Positions 53,755-63,405 of a stretch of DNA of 64,000 bases are shown here, piece after piece. Both the position numbers and the translations under genes were made by a program. The notes beneath the pieces were generated by a model, which ran no database searches, was not told the origin of the DNA, and worked only from the letters and a program-made list of their open reading frames with translations. Position 1 is the first letter of the stretch. Each line of letters starts with the position of its first letter. This DNA comes from Gammaproteobacteria bacterium (GTDB lineage Bacteria > Pseudomonadota > Gammaproteobacteria > Ga0077536), in assembly GCA_016191285.1 (NCBI GenBank), contig JACPPA010000012.1, positions 186,001 through 250,000 on the forward strand, read 5' to 3'.

Positions 53755-54912
53755 ATGGGTCCGTTGCAAGGCGTAAAAATTGTCGAATTTGCTGGCATTG
53801 GGCCCGGCCCACTCTGCGGCATGATGTTGGCGGATATGGGCGCGGAAGTTTTACGTATCGACCGCAAGGTGCCGATCCAACATTACGCCGGACAAAAATT
53901 TGATTCGTATAATCCAGGGCGCTACGGCGTTCTCAATCGCGGTAAGCGTTCAGTGACCGTGCAATTGAAATCACCCGACGGCATCGCCGCCGCCTTGCGC
54001 TTGGTGGCGCAAGCCGACGCTGTAATCGATCCGTTCCGGCCAGGGGTGATGGAAAAACTCGGACTTGGACCGGACGTTTGCCTGGCGCGCAATCCGAAAC
54101 TCGTGTTCGGGCGCATGACGGGTTTCGGTCAAACCGGGCCGTTGGCACAGGCGGCAGGGCACGATTTGAATTACATCGGCATCTCGGGCGCGCTGCATAT
54201 CATCGGTCGCCCAGGTGAAAAGCCGATACCACCGATTAATTACGTCGGCGACTACGGTGGTGGTGCATGCATGTTAGCGCTCGGCATCGCCTGCGGACTT
54301 TTTGAAGCCCGCGGCTCGGGTCGTGGTCAGGTGATTGATGCGGCGATGACCGAAGGGTCGGCAATTCTCGCGGCGATGATGTATGGCATGTACGCCCAAG
54401 GCGCGTGGCAACCGAAGGGCAAAAACCGAATCGACGGCGGCGCGCACTTCTACGACCTCTATGAATGCAGTGACGGGCAGTATCTAACGGTGGCCTGCGC
54501 CGAACCCCAATTCTACGAACTCTTGTTGGAGAAAATGGAGCTCATTGATCCCGAGTTCCGCACCGACCGCATGAACCCCGAGCGTTGGCCGATGCTCAAA
54601 GCGCGGCTTGAGGCGCACTTCAAAACCAAGACGCGCGCCGAATGGTGTGCGGTTTTGGAAGGCACGGATGCCTGCGTCACCCCCATGCTCGATTTCGCCG
54701 ACGCGCCACGTCATCCGCATAATGTCGCGCGCAATGCCTTCATTAATCTTGATGGCGTCGTCCAGCCGGCGCCCGCGCCGCGTTTTAGTCGAACCGTCCC
54801 GGAAGTCAGCCGACGTCCACCAGAGGCCGGCGAAAACAATCAGGACGCGCTCAGCGATTGGGGCTTCTCGGCGCTCGAAATTGACGCCTTACGCGCCGAA
54901 AATATTATTTGA
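53755..54912 (+). CDS. Alpha-methylacyl-CoA racemase-type CaiB protein
   Basis: 385 residues from MGPLQGVKIVEFAGIGPGPLCGMMLADMGAEVLRIDR. It has the racemase pair: His136 in AAGHDLNYIGISG and Asp166 in INYVGDYGGG, followed by GSGRGQVIDAAMTEGSA. The enzyme interconverts the 2R and 2S epimers of 2-methylacyl-CoAs so that dehydrogenases can act. This supports a methyl-branched or isoprenoid substrate for the cluster. The ORF track starts 18 codons earlier without support. Confidence 0.92.
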   Translation: MGPLQGVKIVEFAGIGPGPLCGMMLADMGAEVLRIDRKVPIQHYAGQKFDSYNPGRYGVLNRGKRSVTVQLKSPDGIAAALRLVAQADAVIDPFRPGVMEKLGLGPDVCLARNPKLVFGRMTGFGQTGPLAQAAGHDLNYIGISGALHIIGRPGEKPIPPINYVGDYGGGACMLALGIACGLFEARGSGRGQVIDAAMTEGSAILAAMMYGMYAQGAWQPKGKNRIDGGAHFYDLYECSDGQYLTVACAEPQFYELLLEKMELIDPEFRTDRMNPERWPMLKARLEAHFKTKTRAEWCAVLEGTDACVTPMLDFADAPRHPHNVARNAFINLDGVVQPAPAPRFSRTVPEVSRRPPEAGENNQDALSDWGFSALEIDALRAENII

Positions 54913-54935
54913 AACTGAAAGGTTAAGGAAATTAT

Positions 54936-54967
54936 CGCTGCGAGGAGTGCAACGAAGAGGCAATCCA
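54936..54967. repeat. Fragment of a dispersed CGAGGAGNGCAACGA repeat
   Basis: CGCTGCGAGGAGTGCAACGAAGAGGCAATCCA matches the common proteobacterial intergenic repeat. It lies between convergent racemase and ligase genes. Confidence 0.6.
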
Positions 54968-54989
54968 TGACTGATTCATCAAGCGCTCA

Positions 54990-56636
54990 TCAGGTGACGT
55001 CATGGACCGTAGGAAATTGGTAATCAATAAACTGCTTACGCAATTCCAATTTACTTAATTTGCCGGTCGCTGTGTGCGGTAATGTCTCGACGAAGACGAC
55101 GTCATCCGGGATCCACCACTTCGCGACCTTGCCATCGAACCAGCTAAGCAACGCGTCCTTGGTGATCGCAGCCTCGCTGGTCCGCACCACCACCAACAGT
55201 GGCCGCTCCTGCCACTTGGGATGATGCACACCGATAACCGCGGCTTCCGCCACCGCCGGATGACCGACCGCGGTATTTTCAAGATCGATGGAACTAATCC
55301 ATTCGCCACCCGATTTAATAACATCCTTGGCGCGATCCGTAATTCGGATAAAACCGTTGGCGTCGATGCTCGCGACATCCCCGGTCGCGAACCACCCCTC
55401 GTCATCGCGAGCCCCGCCGCCGCCTTCTGGGCGATAGTAATCCTTACACACCCACAGGCCGCGTACTTTTAACGCGCCGGCGTTTTTCCCATCCCACGCT
55501 AATTCGCGATTCTCCTCGTCGGTGATTTTAAGTTCGACACCGGGGAGGGCCCGGCCTTGGCTGCACATTTGCTCGGCCAAGGCGGCGCCGGTTAAGCCCA
55601 CCGTCGCGGCCGTCTGGCTGTTAATGGTGCCGAGTGGACTCATTTCAGTCATGCCCCAGGCGTGGATCACGCGCACCTGGTGACGATCACGAAACTCCTC
55701 CATCATCGACAGCGGACATGCCGAGCCGCCGATCACCAGGCGATTGAGCGGCTGCAGCGAGCGCTGCGTCGCCAAGGTATGCGCCAGCAACGGTAGGCAC
55801 ACGGTGGGGACACCCGCGGAAATCGTCACGCCTTCTTCGGTGATCAAATCGGCGAGAGTCGCCGGATCACCGAGTTTAGGGCCGGGGAACACCAATTTGG
55901 CGCCCACCATTACACCGGCGAACGGCAGTCCCCAGGCATTGACATGAAACATTGGCACGATCGGCAAGATTCCATCGATGGCCGATAGCGCACACGCGTC
56001 GGGCAACGCGGCCGCATACGCCATAATGACGCTCGAGCGGTGACTGTAGAGCACGCCTTTCGGATTCCCTGTGGTTCCGGACGTGTAGCACAGGCCGCTC
56101 GCCGTGCGCTCGTCAAGGTCCGGCCACGCGTAGTCATCCGCCTCCGCCGCCAGCAGCGTTTCATAACAGTGCACGTTCTGCAGCGTCGTCACCGGCATGT
56201 GTTCGGCGTCGGTCATGACCACGTAGCCACGGACCTTCGAGCATCGTTCGCCGATTGGTTCGAGCGCGGCGACAAACTGCGGATCAACGAACACCCATTC
56301 GTCTTCTGCGTGATTGATGATGTAGGCGATTTGTTCCGCAAAGAGCCGCGGATTAACGGTGTGGCAAACCCGCCCGCTACACGAAATCGCGTAGTACAGC
56401 TCAAGATGGCGGTAATCATTCCAGGCCAGAGTTGCAATGCGGGCATCGGTAGTAGTGCCTAAGCGATCGAGGACACGCGCCAGGCGACGGACGCGGCGGA
56501 AGCAATCGGCATAGGTGTAGCGATGCCGCGCATTCGTACTCGTCACCGAAACGATTGTTTGGCGGGCATGACTGCGCTCGCCGTGGTGCATGATCCCGGT
56601 CAGGGACAGCGGCATCTCCATCATCAGGCCGAACAT
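54990..56636 (-). CDS. Acyl-CoA ligase (long-chain fatty acid type)
   Basis: From [12 protein letters not shown] (start 56636, AAGGAGA upstream) the enzyme has 548 residues; the track adds 91 spurious codons that overlap pyrC. It is an ANL-superfamily synthetase with the AMP motif [71 protein letters not shown], and a C-terminal TATGKLSK lysine. It activates a carboxylic acid as its CoA thioester, the entry step for the catabolic genes here. Confidence 0.93.
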   Translation of the reverse strand: MFGLMMEMPLSLTGIMHHGERSHARQTIVSVTSTNARHRYTYADCFRRVRRLARVLDRLGTTTDARIATLAWNDYRHLELYYAISCSGRVCHTVNPRLFAEQIAYIINHAEDEWVFVDPQFVAALEPIGERCSKVRGYVVMTDAEHMPVTTLQNVHCYETLLAAEADDYAWPDLDERTASGLCYTSGTTGNPKGVLYSHRSSVIMAYAAALPDACALSAIDGILPIVPMFHVNAWGLPFAGVMVGAKLVFPGPKLGDPATLADLITEEGVTISAGVPTVCLPLLAHTLATQRSLQPLNRLVIGGSACPLSMMEEFRDRHQVRVIHAWGMTEMSPLGTINSQTAATVGLTGAALAEQMCSQGRALPGVELKITDEENRELAWDGKNAGALKVRGLWVCKDYYRPEGGGGARDDEGWFATGDVASIDANGFIRITDRAKDVIKSGGEWISSIDLENTAVGHPAVAEAAVIGVHHPKWQERPLLVVVRTSEAAITKDALLSWFDGKVAKWWIPDDVVFVETLPHTATGKLSKLELRKQFIDYQFPTVHDVT

Positions 56637-56727
56637 GGTCGGTTGTCTCCTTAGGTTTATAAATTCGAAGGTCATTCTACCGACCAATAGCCCCAAGTCA
56701 CCCGTCTCCGTGGTAGATTCGCGCCCC

Positions 56728-57786
56728 ATGTCGACTTCTACGTTGATAATCCGCCGACCCGACGATTGGCACGTGCACCTGCGCGATGACGCCCTACTCG
56801 GCGCAGTGTTGGATGCGACCGCCAGCGTGTTCGCCCGCGCCGTGGTGATGCCGAATTTGCGGCTACCCATTACGACCACTGGCGCGGCCTTGGCGTATCG
56901 CGCTCGCATTCAAGCCGCTCTTGTGCCGGGCAGGCGATTTACGCCGTTACTGGCTTGTTATTTAACAGAAGCCATCGATCTCTCCGACTTCCGCGCCGGA
57001 GTTCGCGATGGCGTGTTCAGCGCGGTGAAATATTATCCGGCTGGCGCGACGACTAACTCCGACGCGGGGGTGGCGGAATTCAAGCGCGTGTATCCGGCGC
57101 TTGAAGCGCTACAAACACTCGGTATCCCGCTTCTGGTGCACGGTGAAGTAGTCGATGATCACGTCGATATCTTCGATCGTGAAGCGGTTTTTATCGACCG
57201 CGTACTCGCCCCCCTACGCCGCGATTTTCCGGCCTTGAAACTCGTCCTCGAACACGTAACCACGGTCGAGGGTGTGGCGTTCGTCACTGACGCGAGCGGC
57301 CCGACGGCGGCCACGATCACGCCGCATCACTTAATGTTAAATCGCAATGCGATATTCGAGCGCGGCCTGCGACCTCATGCGTATTGCTTGCCGGTGGTTA
57401 AACGTGAGCGTCATCGCCTGGCATTGCGCGCCGCCGCGACCTCGGGGAATCCGCGATTCTTTCTGGGAACGGATTCCGCGCCGCATCTGCGGCGTTTAAA
57501 AGAACATGCGTGCGGCTGCGCGGGAATATTCAACGCACCAACCGCACTCGCCTGCTACACCCAGGTATTCGATGAAGAACAGAAACTGGACAAGTTAGAA
57601 GGGTTTGCCGCGTTGCATGGCGCGGCGTTCTATGGCTTGGCGGCGAATACGGAAGCGATCGAATTAGCGAAATCGAATGCATCGCATACCGCGCCGGATC
57701 TCGCGATCGGGCCGGATGCTATTCGTGTTTTCACGCCGCCCGGCGGCTTACGCTGGCAGGTATCGAAACTGCCCTGCGCGTCTTAG
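56728..57786 (+). CDS. pyrC: Dihydroorotase
   Basis: Third step of de novo pyrimidine synthesis. The 352-residue protein starts MSTSTLIIRRPDDWHVHLRD, with the zinc histidines H15 and H17; GVFSAVKYYPAGATTNSD holds the carboxylated lysine; LVHGEVVD, LEHVTTVEGV, TPHHLMLNRN and FFLGTDSAPH supply other ligands. This is the E. coli-like homodimeric type. The upstream track extension overlaps the ligase gene. bioA starts 6 bases after its stop. Confidence 0.96.
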   Translation: MSTSTLIIRRPDDWHVHLRDDALLGAVLDATASVFARAVVMPNLRLPITTTGAALAYRARIQAALVPGRRFTPLLACYLTEAIDLSDFRAGVRDGVFSAVKYYPAGATTNSDAGVAEFKRVYPALEALQTLGIPLLVHGEVVDDHVDIFDREAVFIDRVLAPLRRDFPALKLVLEHVTTVEGVAFVTDASGPTAATITPHHLMLNRNAIFERGLRPHAYCLPVVKRERHRLALRAAATSGNPRFFLGTDSAPHLRRLKEHACGCAGIFNAPTALACYTQVFDEEQKLDKLEGFAALHGAAFYGLAANTEAIELAKSNASHTAPDLAIGPDAIRVFTPPGGLRWQVSKLPCAS

Positions 57787-57791
57787 CGTCA

Positions 57792-59096
57792 ATGCACGAA
57801 CGCCGAAGTCCGGCTGAGTTACTTGCGCTCGACCGAGCTCACGTTTGGCACCCTTACAGTACGCTCGTTAATCCTCCGGAAGCCTTTCTCGTGCAGAGTG
57901 CACGCGGTGTCCGCCTGCGTTTGGCCGATGGTCGTGAACTAATCGATGGCATGTCGTCGTGGTGGTCGGCGATCCATGGTTACAGCGTGCCGGAATTAAA
58001 TTTAGCGCTGACGACACAACTCGATGACATGGCGCATGTCATGTTCGGCGGTCTCACGCACGAACCCGCGATAGAGCTCGCCACCAAACTGATCGCAATC
58101 ACCCCCCCCGATCTTGAACATGTTTTTTTCGCGGATAGCGGATCAGTCGCGGTCGAAGTCGCGATCAAGATGGCGATTCAATATTGGGCTGCGCGTGGGT
58201 TACCGAATAAGCAGCAATTGCTGACCGTGCGCGGGGGCTACCACGGCGATACTTTCGGCGCCATGTCGGTGTGTGACCCGATCACCGGCATGCACGGTCT
58301 GTTTCAACAGACGCTCGCTACGCAGCGTTTCGCGCCACGGCCCGAAAGTCGCTTCGACGGCGCGTGGAACGACACCGATATCAGCGAACTCAGTCGTGTG
58401 CTCGAGCGACATCGCGGCAACCTTGCCGCTGTCATCATCGAGCCAATCGTGCAGGGCGCGGGCGGGATGTGGTTTTATCATCCGGAGTATTTGCGACGGC
58501 TGCGCGAACTTTGCACCGCGTGCGACGTACTGTTGATCGCGGACGAAATTGCCACTGGCTTCGGTCGCACCGGTGAATTGTTTGCGTGCCAGCACAGCGA
58601 TGTCACACCGGATCTCCTGTGCGTCGGCAAGGCGTTGACCGGTGGTTATATGACGCTGGCCGCGACGCTGACGACGCCGGCGATCGCCGATACGATCGGA
58701 ACTGGCGTGCCTGGGGTGTTCATGCACGGACCGACGTTCATGGCGAATCCCCTCGCCTGCCGCGTCGCGCTCGCGAGTATTGAATTACTGCTCGCAAGCC
58801 CTTGGCAATCACGCGTACGGCAGATTGAACAAATCCTCAGGCGCAATCTTTCGCGTTGTGCGGCGTTCGCTCATGTATCCGATGTGCGTACGCTGGGCGC
58901 GATTGGGGTGGTTGAGATGCGCGAGCCCGTCGATATGCGGACCTTGCCGCGGCAATTCGTCGAGCGCGGGGTGTGGGTGCGGCCGTTTGGAAAATTAATT
59001 TATCTCATGCCGCCGTTCGTGATCGATCCTGCTGATCTCTTGCAACTGACCGACGCGGTCGTCGATGTCGTACGAACGCTCGGCGCTGGCGTTTAA
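57792..59096 (+). CDS. bioA: Adenosylmethionine-8-amino-7-oxononanoate aminotransferase
   Basis: 434-residue PLP aminotransferase of biotin synthesis, making DAPA from KAPA with SAM as amino donor. HVWHPYSTLVNPPEAFLV, LIDGMSSWWSAIHGYSVPELN, FADSGSVAVEVAIKMA, RGGYHGDTFGAMSVCDP and the PLP lysine in LCVGKALTGGYM are all family marks, including the Trp-Trp that helps recognise BioA. It follows pyrC closely; other bio genes are not in the window. Confidence 0.96.
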   Translation: MHERRSPAELLALDRAHVWHPYSTLVNPPEAFLVQSARGVRLRLADGRELIDGMSSWWSAIHGYSVPELNLALTTQLDDMAHVMFGGLTHEPAIELATKLIAITPPDLEHVFFADSGSVAVEVAIKMAIQYWAARGLPNKQQLLTVRGGYHGDTFGAMSVCDPITGMHGLFQQTLATQRFAPRPESRFDGAWNDTDISELSRVLERHRGNLAAVIIEPIVQGAGGMWFYHPEYLRRLRELCTACDVLLIADEIATGFGRTGELFACQHSDVTPDLLCVGKALTGGYMTLAATLTTPAIADTIGTGVPGVFMHGPTFMANPLACRVALASIELLLASPWQSRVRQIEQILRRNLSRCAAFAHVSDVRTLGAIGVVEMREPVDMRTLPRQFVERGVWVRPFGKLIYLMPPFVIDPADLLQLTDAVVDVVRTLGAGV

Positions 59097-59155
59097 ACCA
59101 CTGAGATCTTGCCGCGGAGCCGCTGTACATATTAGGCAATTCGTTCGAGGTCACT

Positions 59156-59209
59156 GCGGTTGTCGGGTGCAGGCTCCACAATGACGCTGCGCGCGCACCC
59201 AACAACCGC
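59156..59209. terminator. Hairpin between convergent bioA and ald
   Basis: GCGGTTGTCGGGTGC (59156-59170) pairs with GCACCCAACAACCGC (59195-59209) with a single G-T. It lies midway between two convergent stops and may terminate both transcripts. Confidence 0.55.
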
Positions 59210-59263
59210 CCCATACAAGATCGGCTCGTTGCATGCGTCTATTTTTGGGTGACGGTCGTTACT

Positions 59264-60382
59264 TCACGCCGCACGCGCCAATTCAATCGGTGCGCACGCG
59301 ACGCCCGCCGCAGCCGCGACGCCGGCATGAGTAATTTTACGGTCGAAAACATTAAGCCCATTGCGCAAATGCGGATCGTCCGCCAGCGCCGCGTGGAAAC
59401 CTTCATCGGCAAGTTTGATGATGAAAGGCAAAGTCGCGTTATTTAGCGCCTGCGCTGAAGTTTTAGGCACTGCGCCTGGCATGTTCGCGACGCAGTAATG
59501 CACGATGTTATCGACGATGAACGTTGGCTCGGCGTGGGTCGTCGGTCGGCTCGTTTCGGCACAGCCACCTTGATCGATCGCGACATCTACAATCACCGCC
59601 CCAGGTTTCATGCGACTTAGCATGTCGCGGGTGATCATCTTCGGCGCTGCCGCACCGGGAACCAGCACGGCGCCAACGACGAGATCGGCGCGCTGGATGT
59701 AGTACTCCAAGGCGTCGCGGGTCGCGAAAATAGTATTGAGCTGCCCCGTAAACTGCGCTTCCAGGGCCCGCAGGCGCGTTAGGGACTTGTCGAGGACCGT
59801 CACTCGCGCTTGGAGTCCGAGCGCCATTTGAATTGCATTCGTCCCAACCACCCCGCCGCCAAGCACCAGGACTTCGGCGGCCGCCACGCCAGGAACCCCG
59901 CCGAGGAGCAATCCCATCCCGCCACAGGCACGCTCCAAACATCGCGCACCGGCTTGAATTGCGAGCCGTCCCGCGACTTCGCTCATCGGCGCCAACAACG
60001 GCAGCGACCCATCGGCCGCGGTCACCGTTTCGTACGCGATTGCGCTAACGCCGGTCGCGGCTAGCGCGCGCGCCATTGAAATGTCCGCCGCGAGATGGAG
60101 GTAGGTGAACAGAATCTGGCCGGGGCGAAGCATCGCAACTTCGGCGGGTTGCGGCTCTTTAACTTTGACGATCAAATCGGCCGCGCCAAAGACTTCCGCG
60201 GCAGAGTCGGCGATGCGGGCGCCGAGACTGCTATAGCTCTCGTCGCTGGCGCCTATGCCGGCGCCCGCGCCACGCTCGACAACGAGTTCGTGTCCGTGCG
60301 CCACCACTTCGCGCACGCTACCCGGCGTCATCCCGACCCGATACTCGTTGGCTTTGATCTCTTTCGGTACGCCAATACGCAT
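59264..60382 (-). CDS. ald: Alanine dehydrogenase
   Basis: NAD-dependent reversible deamination of L-alanine to pyruvate. 372 residues with MRIGVPKEIKANEYRVGMTP, VKVKEPQPAEVAMLRPGQILFTYLHLAAD (substrate and catalytic histidine), the NAD loop VLVLGGGVVGTNAIQMALGL and VDVAIDQGGCAETSRPTTH. A strong AGGAGA site precedes the ATG. It is divergent from an Lrp-type regulator gene across an AT-rich region, the usual layout for ald control. Confidence 0.95.
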   Translation of the reverse strand: MRIGVPKEIKANEYRVGMTPGSVREVVAHGHELVVERGAGAGIGASDESYSSLGARIADSAAEVFGAADLIVKVKEPQPAEVAMLRPGQILFTYLHLAADISMARALAATGVSAIAYETVTAADGSLPLLAPMSEVAGRLAIQAGARCLERACGGMGLLLGGVPGVAAAEVLVLGGGVVGTNAIQMALGLQARVTVLDKSLTRLRALEAQFTGQLNTIFATRDALEYYIQRADLVVGAVLVPGAAAPKMITRDMLSRMKPGAVIVDVAIDQGGCAETSRPTTHAEPTFIVDNIVHYCVANMPGAVPKTSAQALNNATLPFIIKLADEGFHAALADDPHLRNGLNVFDRKITHAGVAAAAGVACAPIELARAA

Positions 60383-60545
60383 GATTTATCTCCTCGTTTA
60401 CCTTGCGCGGATAAAGATCCAGCGCCTACTACTAACGAAGACTAGGCGCTAATTCGAGAAATAAGCTTGCGTTCTTGCGGATTTAATTTATAAATTTAGA
60501 ATATTCTTCTATATTTTTATTCTATTTTAGAAACTACTGCCGTTT
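60383..60545. promoter_or_regulatory. AT-rich divergent control region of ald and the Lrp gene
   Basis: The 163 bases are far richer in A+T than the surroundings. They contain palindromes AATTTATAAATT (60485-60496) and GAATATTC (60499-60506), followed by TATATTTTTATTCTATTTTAG. Lrp/AsnC regulators bind such AT-rich, partly palindromic DNA, so these are candidate operators. Confidence 0.6.
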
Positions 60546-61028
60546 ATGAAATTTGATCGCATTGATCGGGCAATCCTGCATGCATTGCAGACTGACGGCC
60601 GCCTGAGCAATGTCAGCCTCGCGCAATCCGTCAATCTTTCTGAATCTGCGTGTTTGCGGCGCGTCCGGCAGCTCGAAGACGCGCGCGTAATCGCCGGCTA
60701 CGTGACGATAATTGACCAAGCCAAGGCGGGATATCCCAGCAATGTGTTCGTGCAAATCAGTTTGCAGCGTCAGCAAGGGGAAGATCTCGAGCGCTTCGAA
60801 CAAGCCGTGCGCAACGTGCCAGAAGTCATGGAGTGTTATCTGATGACGGGAGAGGCGGATTATTTGCTGCGGGTCGTCGCCTCCGATGCCGCTGATTTCG
60901 AGCGCCTGCATACCAAACACCTGACGCGGCTGCCGGGCGTGGCCCGCGTCCATTCGTCGTTCTCGCTGCGCAGCGTGGTCAAGAAAACCGAAATTCCGGT
61001 CCGCGCCGAGGTCGATAAACCCCAATGA
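60546..61028 (+). CDS. Lrp/AsnC family transcriptional regulator
   Basis: 160 residues: N-terminal helix-turn-helix (FDRIDRAILHALQTDGRLSNVSLAQSVNLSESACLRRVRQLEDARVI) and C-terminal RAM ligand domain (VPEVMECYLMTGEADYLLRVVASDAADFERL..LPGVARVHSSFSLRSV). It probably senses alanine or another amino acid and controls the divergent ald gene. Its stop overlaps the next gene's start (ATGA). Confidence 0.93.
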   Translation: MKFDRIDRAILHALQTDGRLSNVSLAQSVNLSESACLRRVRQLEDARVIAGYVTIIDQAKAGYPSNVFVQISLQRQQGEDLERFEQAVRNVPEVMECYLMTGEADYLLRVVASDAADFERLHTKHLTRLPGVARVHSSFSLRSVVKKTEIPVRAEVDKPQ

Positions 61029-61699
61029 CGAAGGATTTCCAGAGTGACCATCAGCAGGCGCGAATGACAACCGAATTCTCAGCCACATCCGACGCGTTTG
61101 ATCCGATGGTCACACGCGCGATGCGGAAGTGGCCAGAGGTTCCCGCCTGCTATGACTGGCTTTCATTGGACCCACGCGGCCGCTGGCGATTACAGGACCA
61201 GCCGGTTACGCACGCGCGAACAATCGGCTTCCTTAATCGACATTACACGAGGGATCGGCATGGCCAATGGTTCGTACAAAACGGCCCCCAACGTGTGTTC
61301 GTGTCGCTGCCCGGTGCGCCACACGTCCTGGCTTTTAGTGGGGCCTGCGAACTGCGCACCCATGCTGGCCGGATTGTTAGTGAAATTAGGGAATTAGTCG
61401 CTTCGAACGACGGTGCGCTGCGGTGTTTAACTGAAATTGGGCTCGGCTTATTCGACGATCGAGAGGTCAGTCGATTTTTAGCCGAACTTGAAGGTAGCGC
61501 CGAGGCGCGGACGACATTGGATGCCGTACTCGTCGCGCCGTTCGCGCCAGACATCCCAGTGGAAGTGTGGAACACGCCCTGGCGCTGGCGCGGGCAACCC
61601 CTTAGCGTCCGCGCCGTCGCCGTCGACGCCTTAGACTCCCGGTACCATTTCGTTAGCCACCCGCGCAGCCTCGGCAGGACCGAGGACACTGTAGAGTAA
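61025..61699 (+). CDS. Protein of unknown function, DUF2946-like in pattern
   Basis: 224 residues, starting ATGA within the Lrp stop; a second ATG 13 codons in (MTTEFSATSD) is possible. The pattern VPACYDWLSLDPRGRWRL, THARTIGFLNRHYTRDRHGQWFVQNGPQRVFVSL and GLFDDREVSRFL looks like a conserved small-protein family that I only tentatively recall as a DUF2946-type protein. No signal peptide or membrane helix. The co-translation with an Lrp regulator suggests shared control only. Confidence 0.65.
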   Translation: MTKDFQSDHQQARMTTEFSATSDAFDPMVTRAMRKWPEVPACYDWLSLDPRGRWRLQDQPVTHARTIGFLNRHYTRDRHGQWFVQNGPQRVFVSLPGAPHVLAFSGACELRTHAGRIVSEIRELVASNDGALRCLTEIGLGLFDDREVSRFLAELEGSAEARTTLDAVLVAPFAPDIPVEVWNTPWRWRGQPLSVRAVAVDALDSRYHFVSHPRSLGRTEDTVE

Positions 61700-61748
61700 A
61701 TTCTGTAAACTCCGCTGTAACTACCTGAATTCAAGCCACGAGATCGCT

Positions 61749-63344
61749 ATGGAGTTGGAAGAGACGGACTTAGTTGATGTCCGCGGCAAATTGCTTGACC
61801 GCATGCTGCGGGTGAGTCGAACCGAAGTCATGCTGGGTTTGATTACCGTCGTCCTGGGCGTGGTAGCCGCCAATGGAGTCATCCCGGTGACTCACGTGCT
61901 GATCTGGGCAGGGCTCACCCTGCTGAGTTACGGCGCACGGTACTGGCTCTCGCAAGTACAACGACGCTCACCGGCGCGCGATGAAGAAATCACACAACGA
62001 ACGCAATTGTTCTTGATTACCGTGGTCGCCAGCGGCTTGTGCTGGGGCATCATCGCGGCCTATGCATTGAAAGTCGCCGGACTCGCGCCGAGCGTTCCTC
62101 TCTTACTACTCGCCGCGACAACCAGTGTCTTTGCGTTGGGCGCACACGCTGGTTACCTCCCTGCCGGATTGGCGACCGCCGCCGGGACCACTCTGCCACC
62201 CGCGCTAGCGATGTTTTCGGAATTCACACGACTCGGAGCGGCGACTACGGTCGGCCTCGTGGTGTTGGGCAGCACGGCTTACTACTGCGCCTATCTACTC
62301 AAACAGCAGGCGTGGGAAGCTCTTTCGCTACGTGAACGCAATGAGAAACTCGCGAGTTACCTTGACCAACGCCGCGAGCAGGTCGAAAAACTTAATGTCG
62401 AATTAAAAACCACCCACGGTAAGCGCGAACAAGCGGAAGTGGGGTTGCGGCGTACTGCGGCAGATCTTGGGTTAGTCCAAGGTAAGGCCAAAGCGCTGGC
62501 CGAGACGCTCGAACGCGTGTCGCCGCTGTGCCAGGTTACTGGGCTGGCCAATCGGCGGCACTTCGATCAGTTGCTGGACTCTGAGTGGCGCCGCGCCGCG
62601 CGCGAAACCAAAGTCATCGCCATGGTGTTGATCGACGTCGACGAGTATGACAATTACCTCGCGTCCTACGGGCGCCAGTCGACTGATGGACTGCTAAAAC
62701 GCGTCGCGACCCTGGTGCGGGGATATAACCGGCGGGCAGGCGATATAGGCGGCCGCTACGACGAGTCCAAAATCGCGTTGCTATTGCCGGGCTGCGACGC
62801 GCGTAATGCGGGCCGCATTGCCGACTCCTTGCGCAAGCGTATCGAAGCACAAGGGATCCCGCACGTGCGTGAGAAAAGCCGTGAAGTCGCGACAGTGCAC
62901 CTGGGAGTAGCCATGATCAAACCCACACGCGTCATGCGCCCGGACGAATTGCAAAAGCGCGTGGATGCCGCGCTCTATGAGGCACGTTTTCAAGGTGGCA
63001 ACCGCGTGGTCGTCTATCAGCCACTGAATAAGCTGCGCGTCGAACGCTGGGATCCGGCGCGCGATGGCTCGCTAAACGAACAGTCGTTACTGCAAAAGCT
63101 GCTGGTATGGGGCTACGACACCACTAAGCTTTTGATGCGCCCCGGAACACTCGTCGAACCTGAGCTAATCGCGGACGACCGCGTGCTAGCGATTGGCAGT
63201 GGCGAACTCAAGATCGAAGTCGAAGGGCATAAATTAAATGTAAAGCCTGGGGACTGCGTCTTCATCCCACAAGGCGTGGAACTGGGGCTAGAAGTTGTCG
63301 GCGAGCGCCCGGTACTAAAATTCACAGCCGCCAAAAATAAGTAA
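61749..63344 (+). CDS. Membrane protein with degenerate GGDEF domain and C-terminal cupin
   Basis: 531 residues. Residues ~27-185 hold about six membrane helices; ~190-257 form a coiled coil (REQVEKLNVELKTTHGKREQAEVGL). A GGDEF-type domain follows (TGLANRRHFDQLL at 264, IDVDEYDNYL at 295), but the signature after ARY reads DESKI (338-342) instead of GGDEF, so cyclase activity is unlikely. The inhibitory-site RxxD (R329-D332) is kept, so c-di-GMP binding is possible. Residues ~445-531 are a cupin-like barrel (VLAIGSGELKIEVEGHKLNVKPGDCVFIPQGVELGLEV), which is an unusual partner. Probably a signalling receptor. Confidence 0.85.
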   Translation: MELEETDLVDVRGKLLDRMLRVSRTEVMLGLITVVLGVVAANGVIPVTHVLIWAGLTLLSYGARYWLSQVQRRSPARDEEITQRTQLFLITVVASGLCWGIIAAYALKVAGLAPSVPLLLLAATTSVFALGAHAGYLPAGLATAAGTTLPPALAMFSEFTRLGAATTVGLVVLGSTAYYCAYLLKQQAWEALSLRERNEKLASYLDQRREQVEKLNVELKTTHGKREQAEVGLRRTAADLGLVQGKAKALAETLERVSPLCQVTGLANRRHFDQLLDSEWRRAARETKVIAMVLIDVDEYDNYLASYGRQSTDGLLKRVATLVRGYNRRAGDIGGRYDESKIALLLPGCDARNAGRIADSLRKRIEAQGIPHVREKSREVATVHLGVAMIKPTRVMRPDELQKRVDAALYEARFQGGNRVVVYQPLNKLRVERWDPARDGSLNEQSLLQKLLVWGYDTTKLLMRPGTLVEPELIADDRVLAIGSGELKIEVEGHKLNVKPGDCVFIPQGVELGLEVVGERPVLKFTAAKNK

Positions 63345-63405
63345 ACCGTAGCAGCATTGTTCCGGCTGCGCGACCCCGACATGCCCCGTAACTAAAGGAC
63401 CTCGA

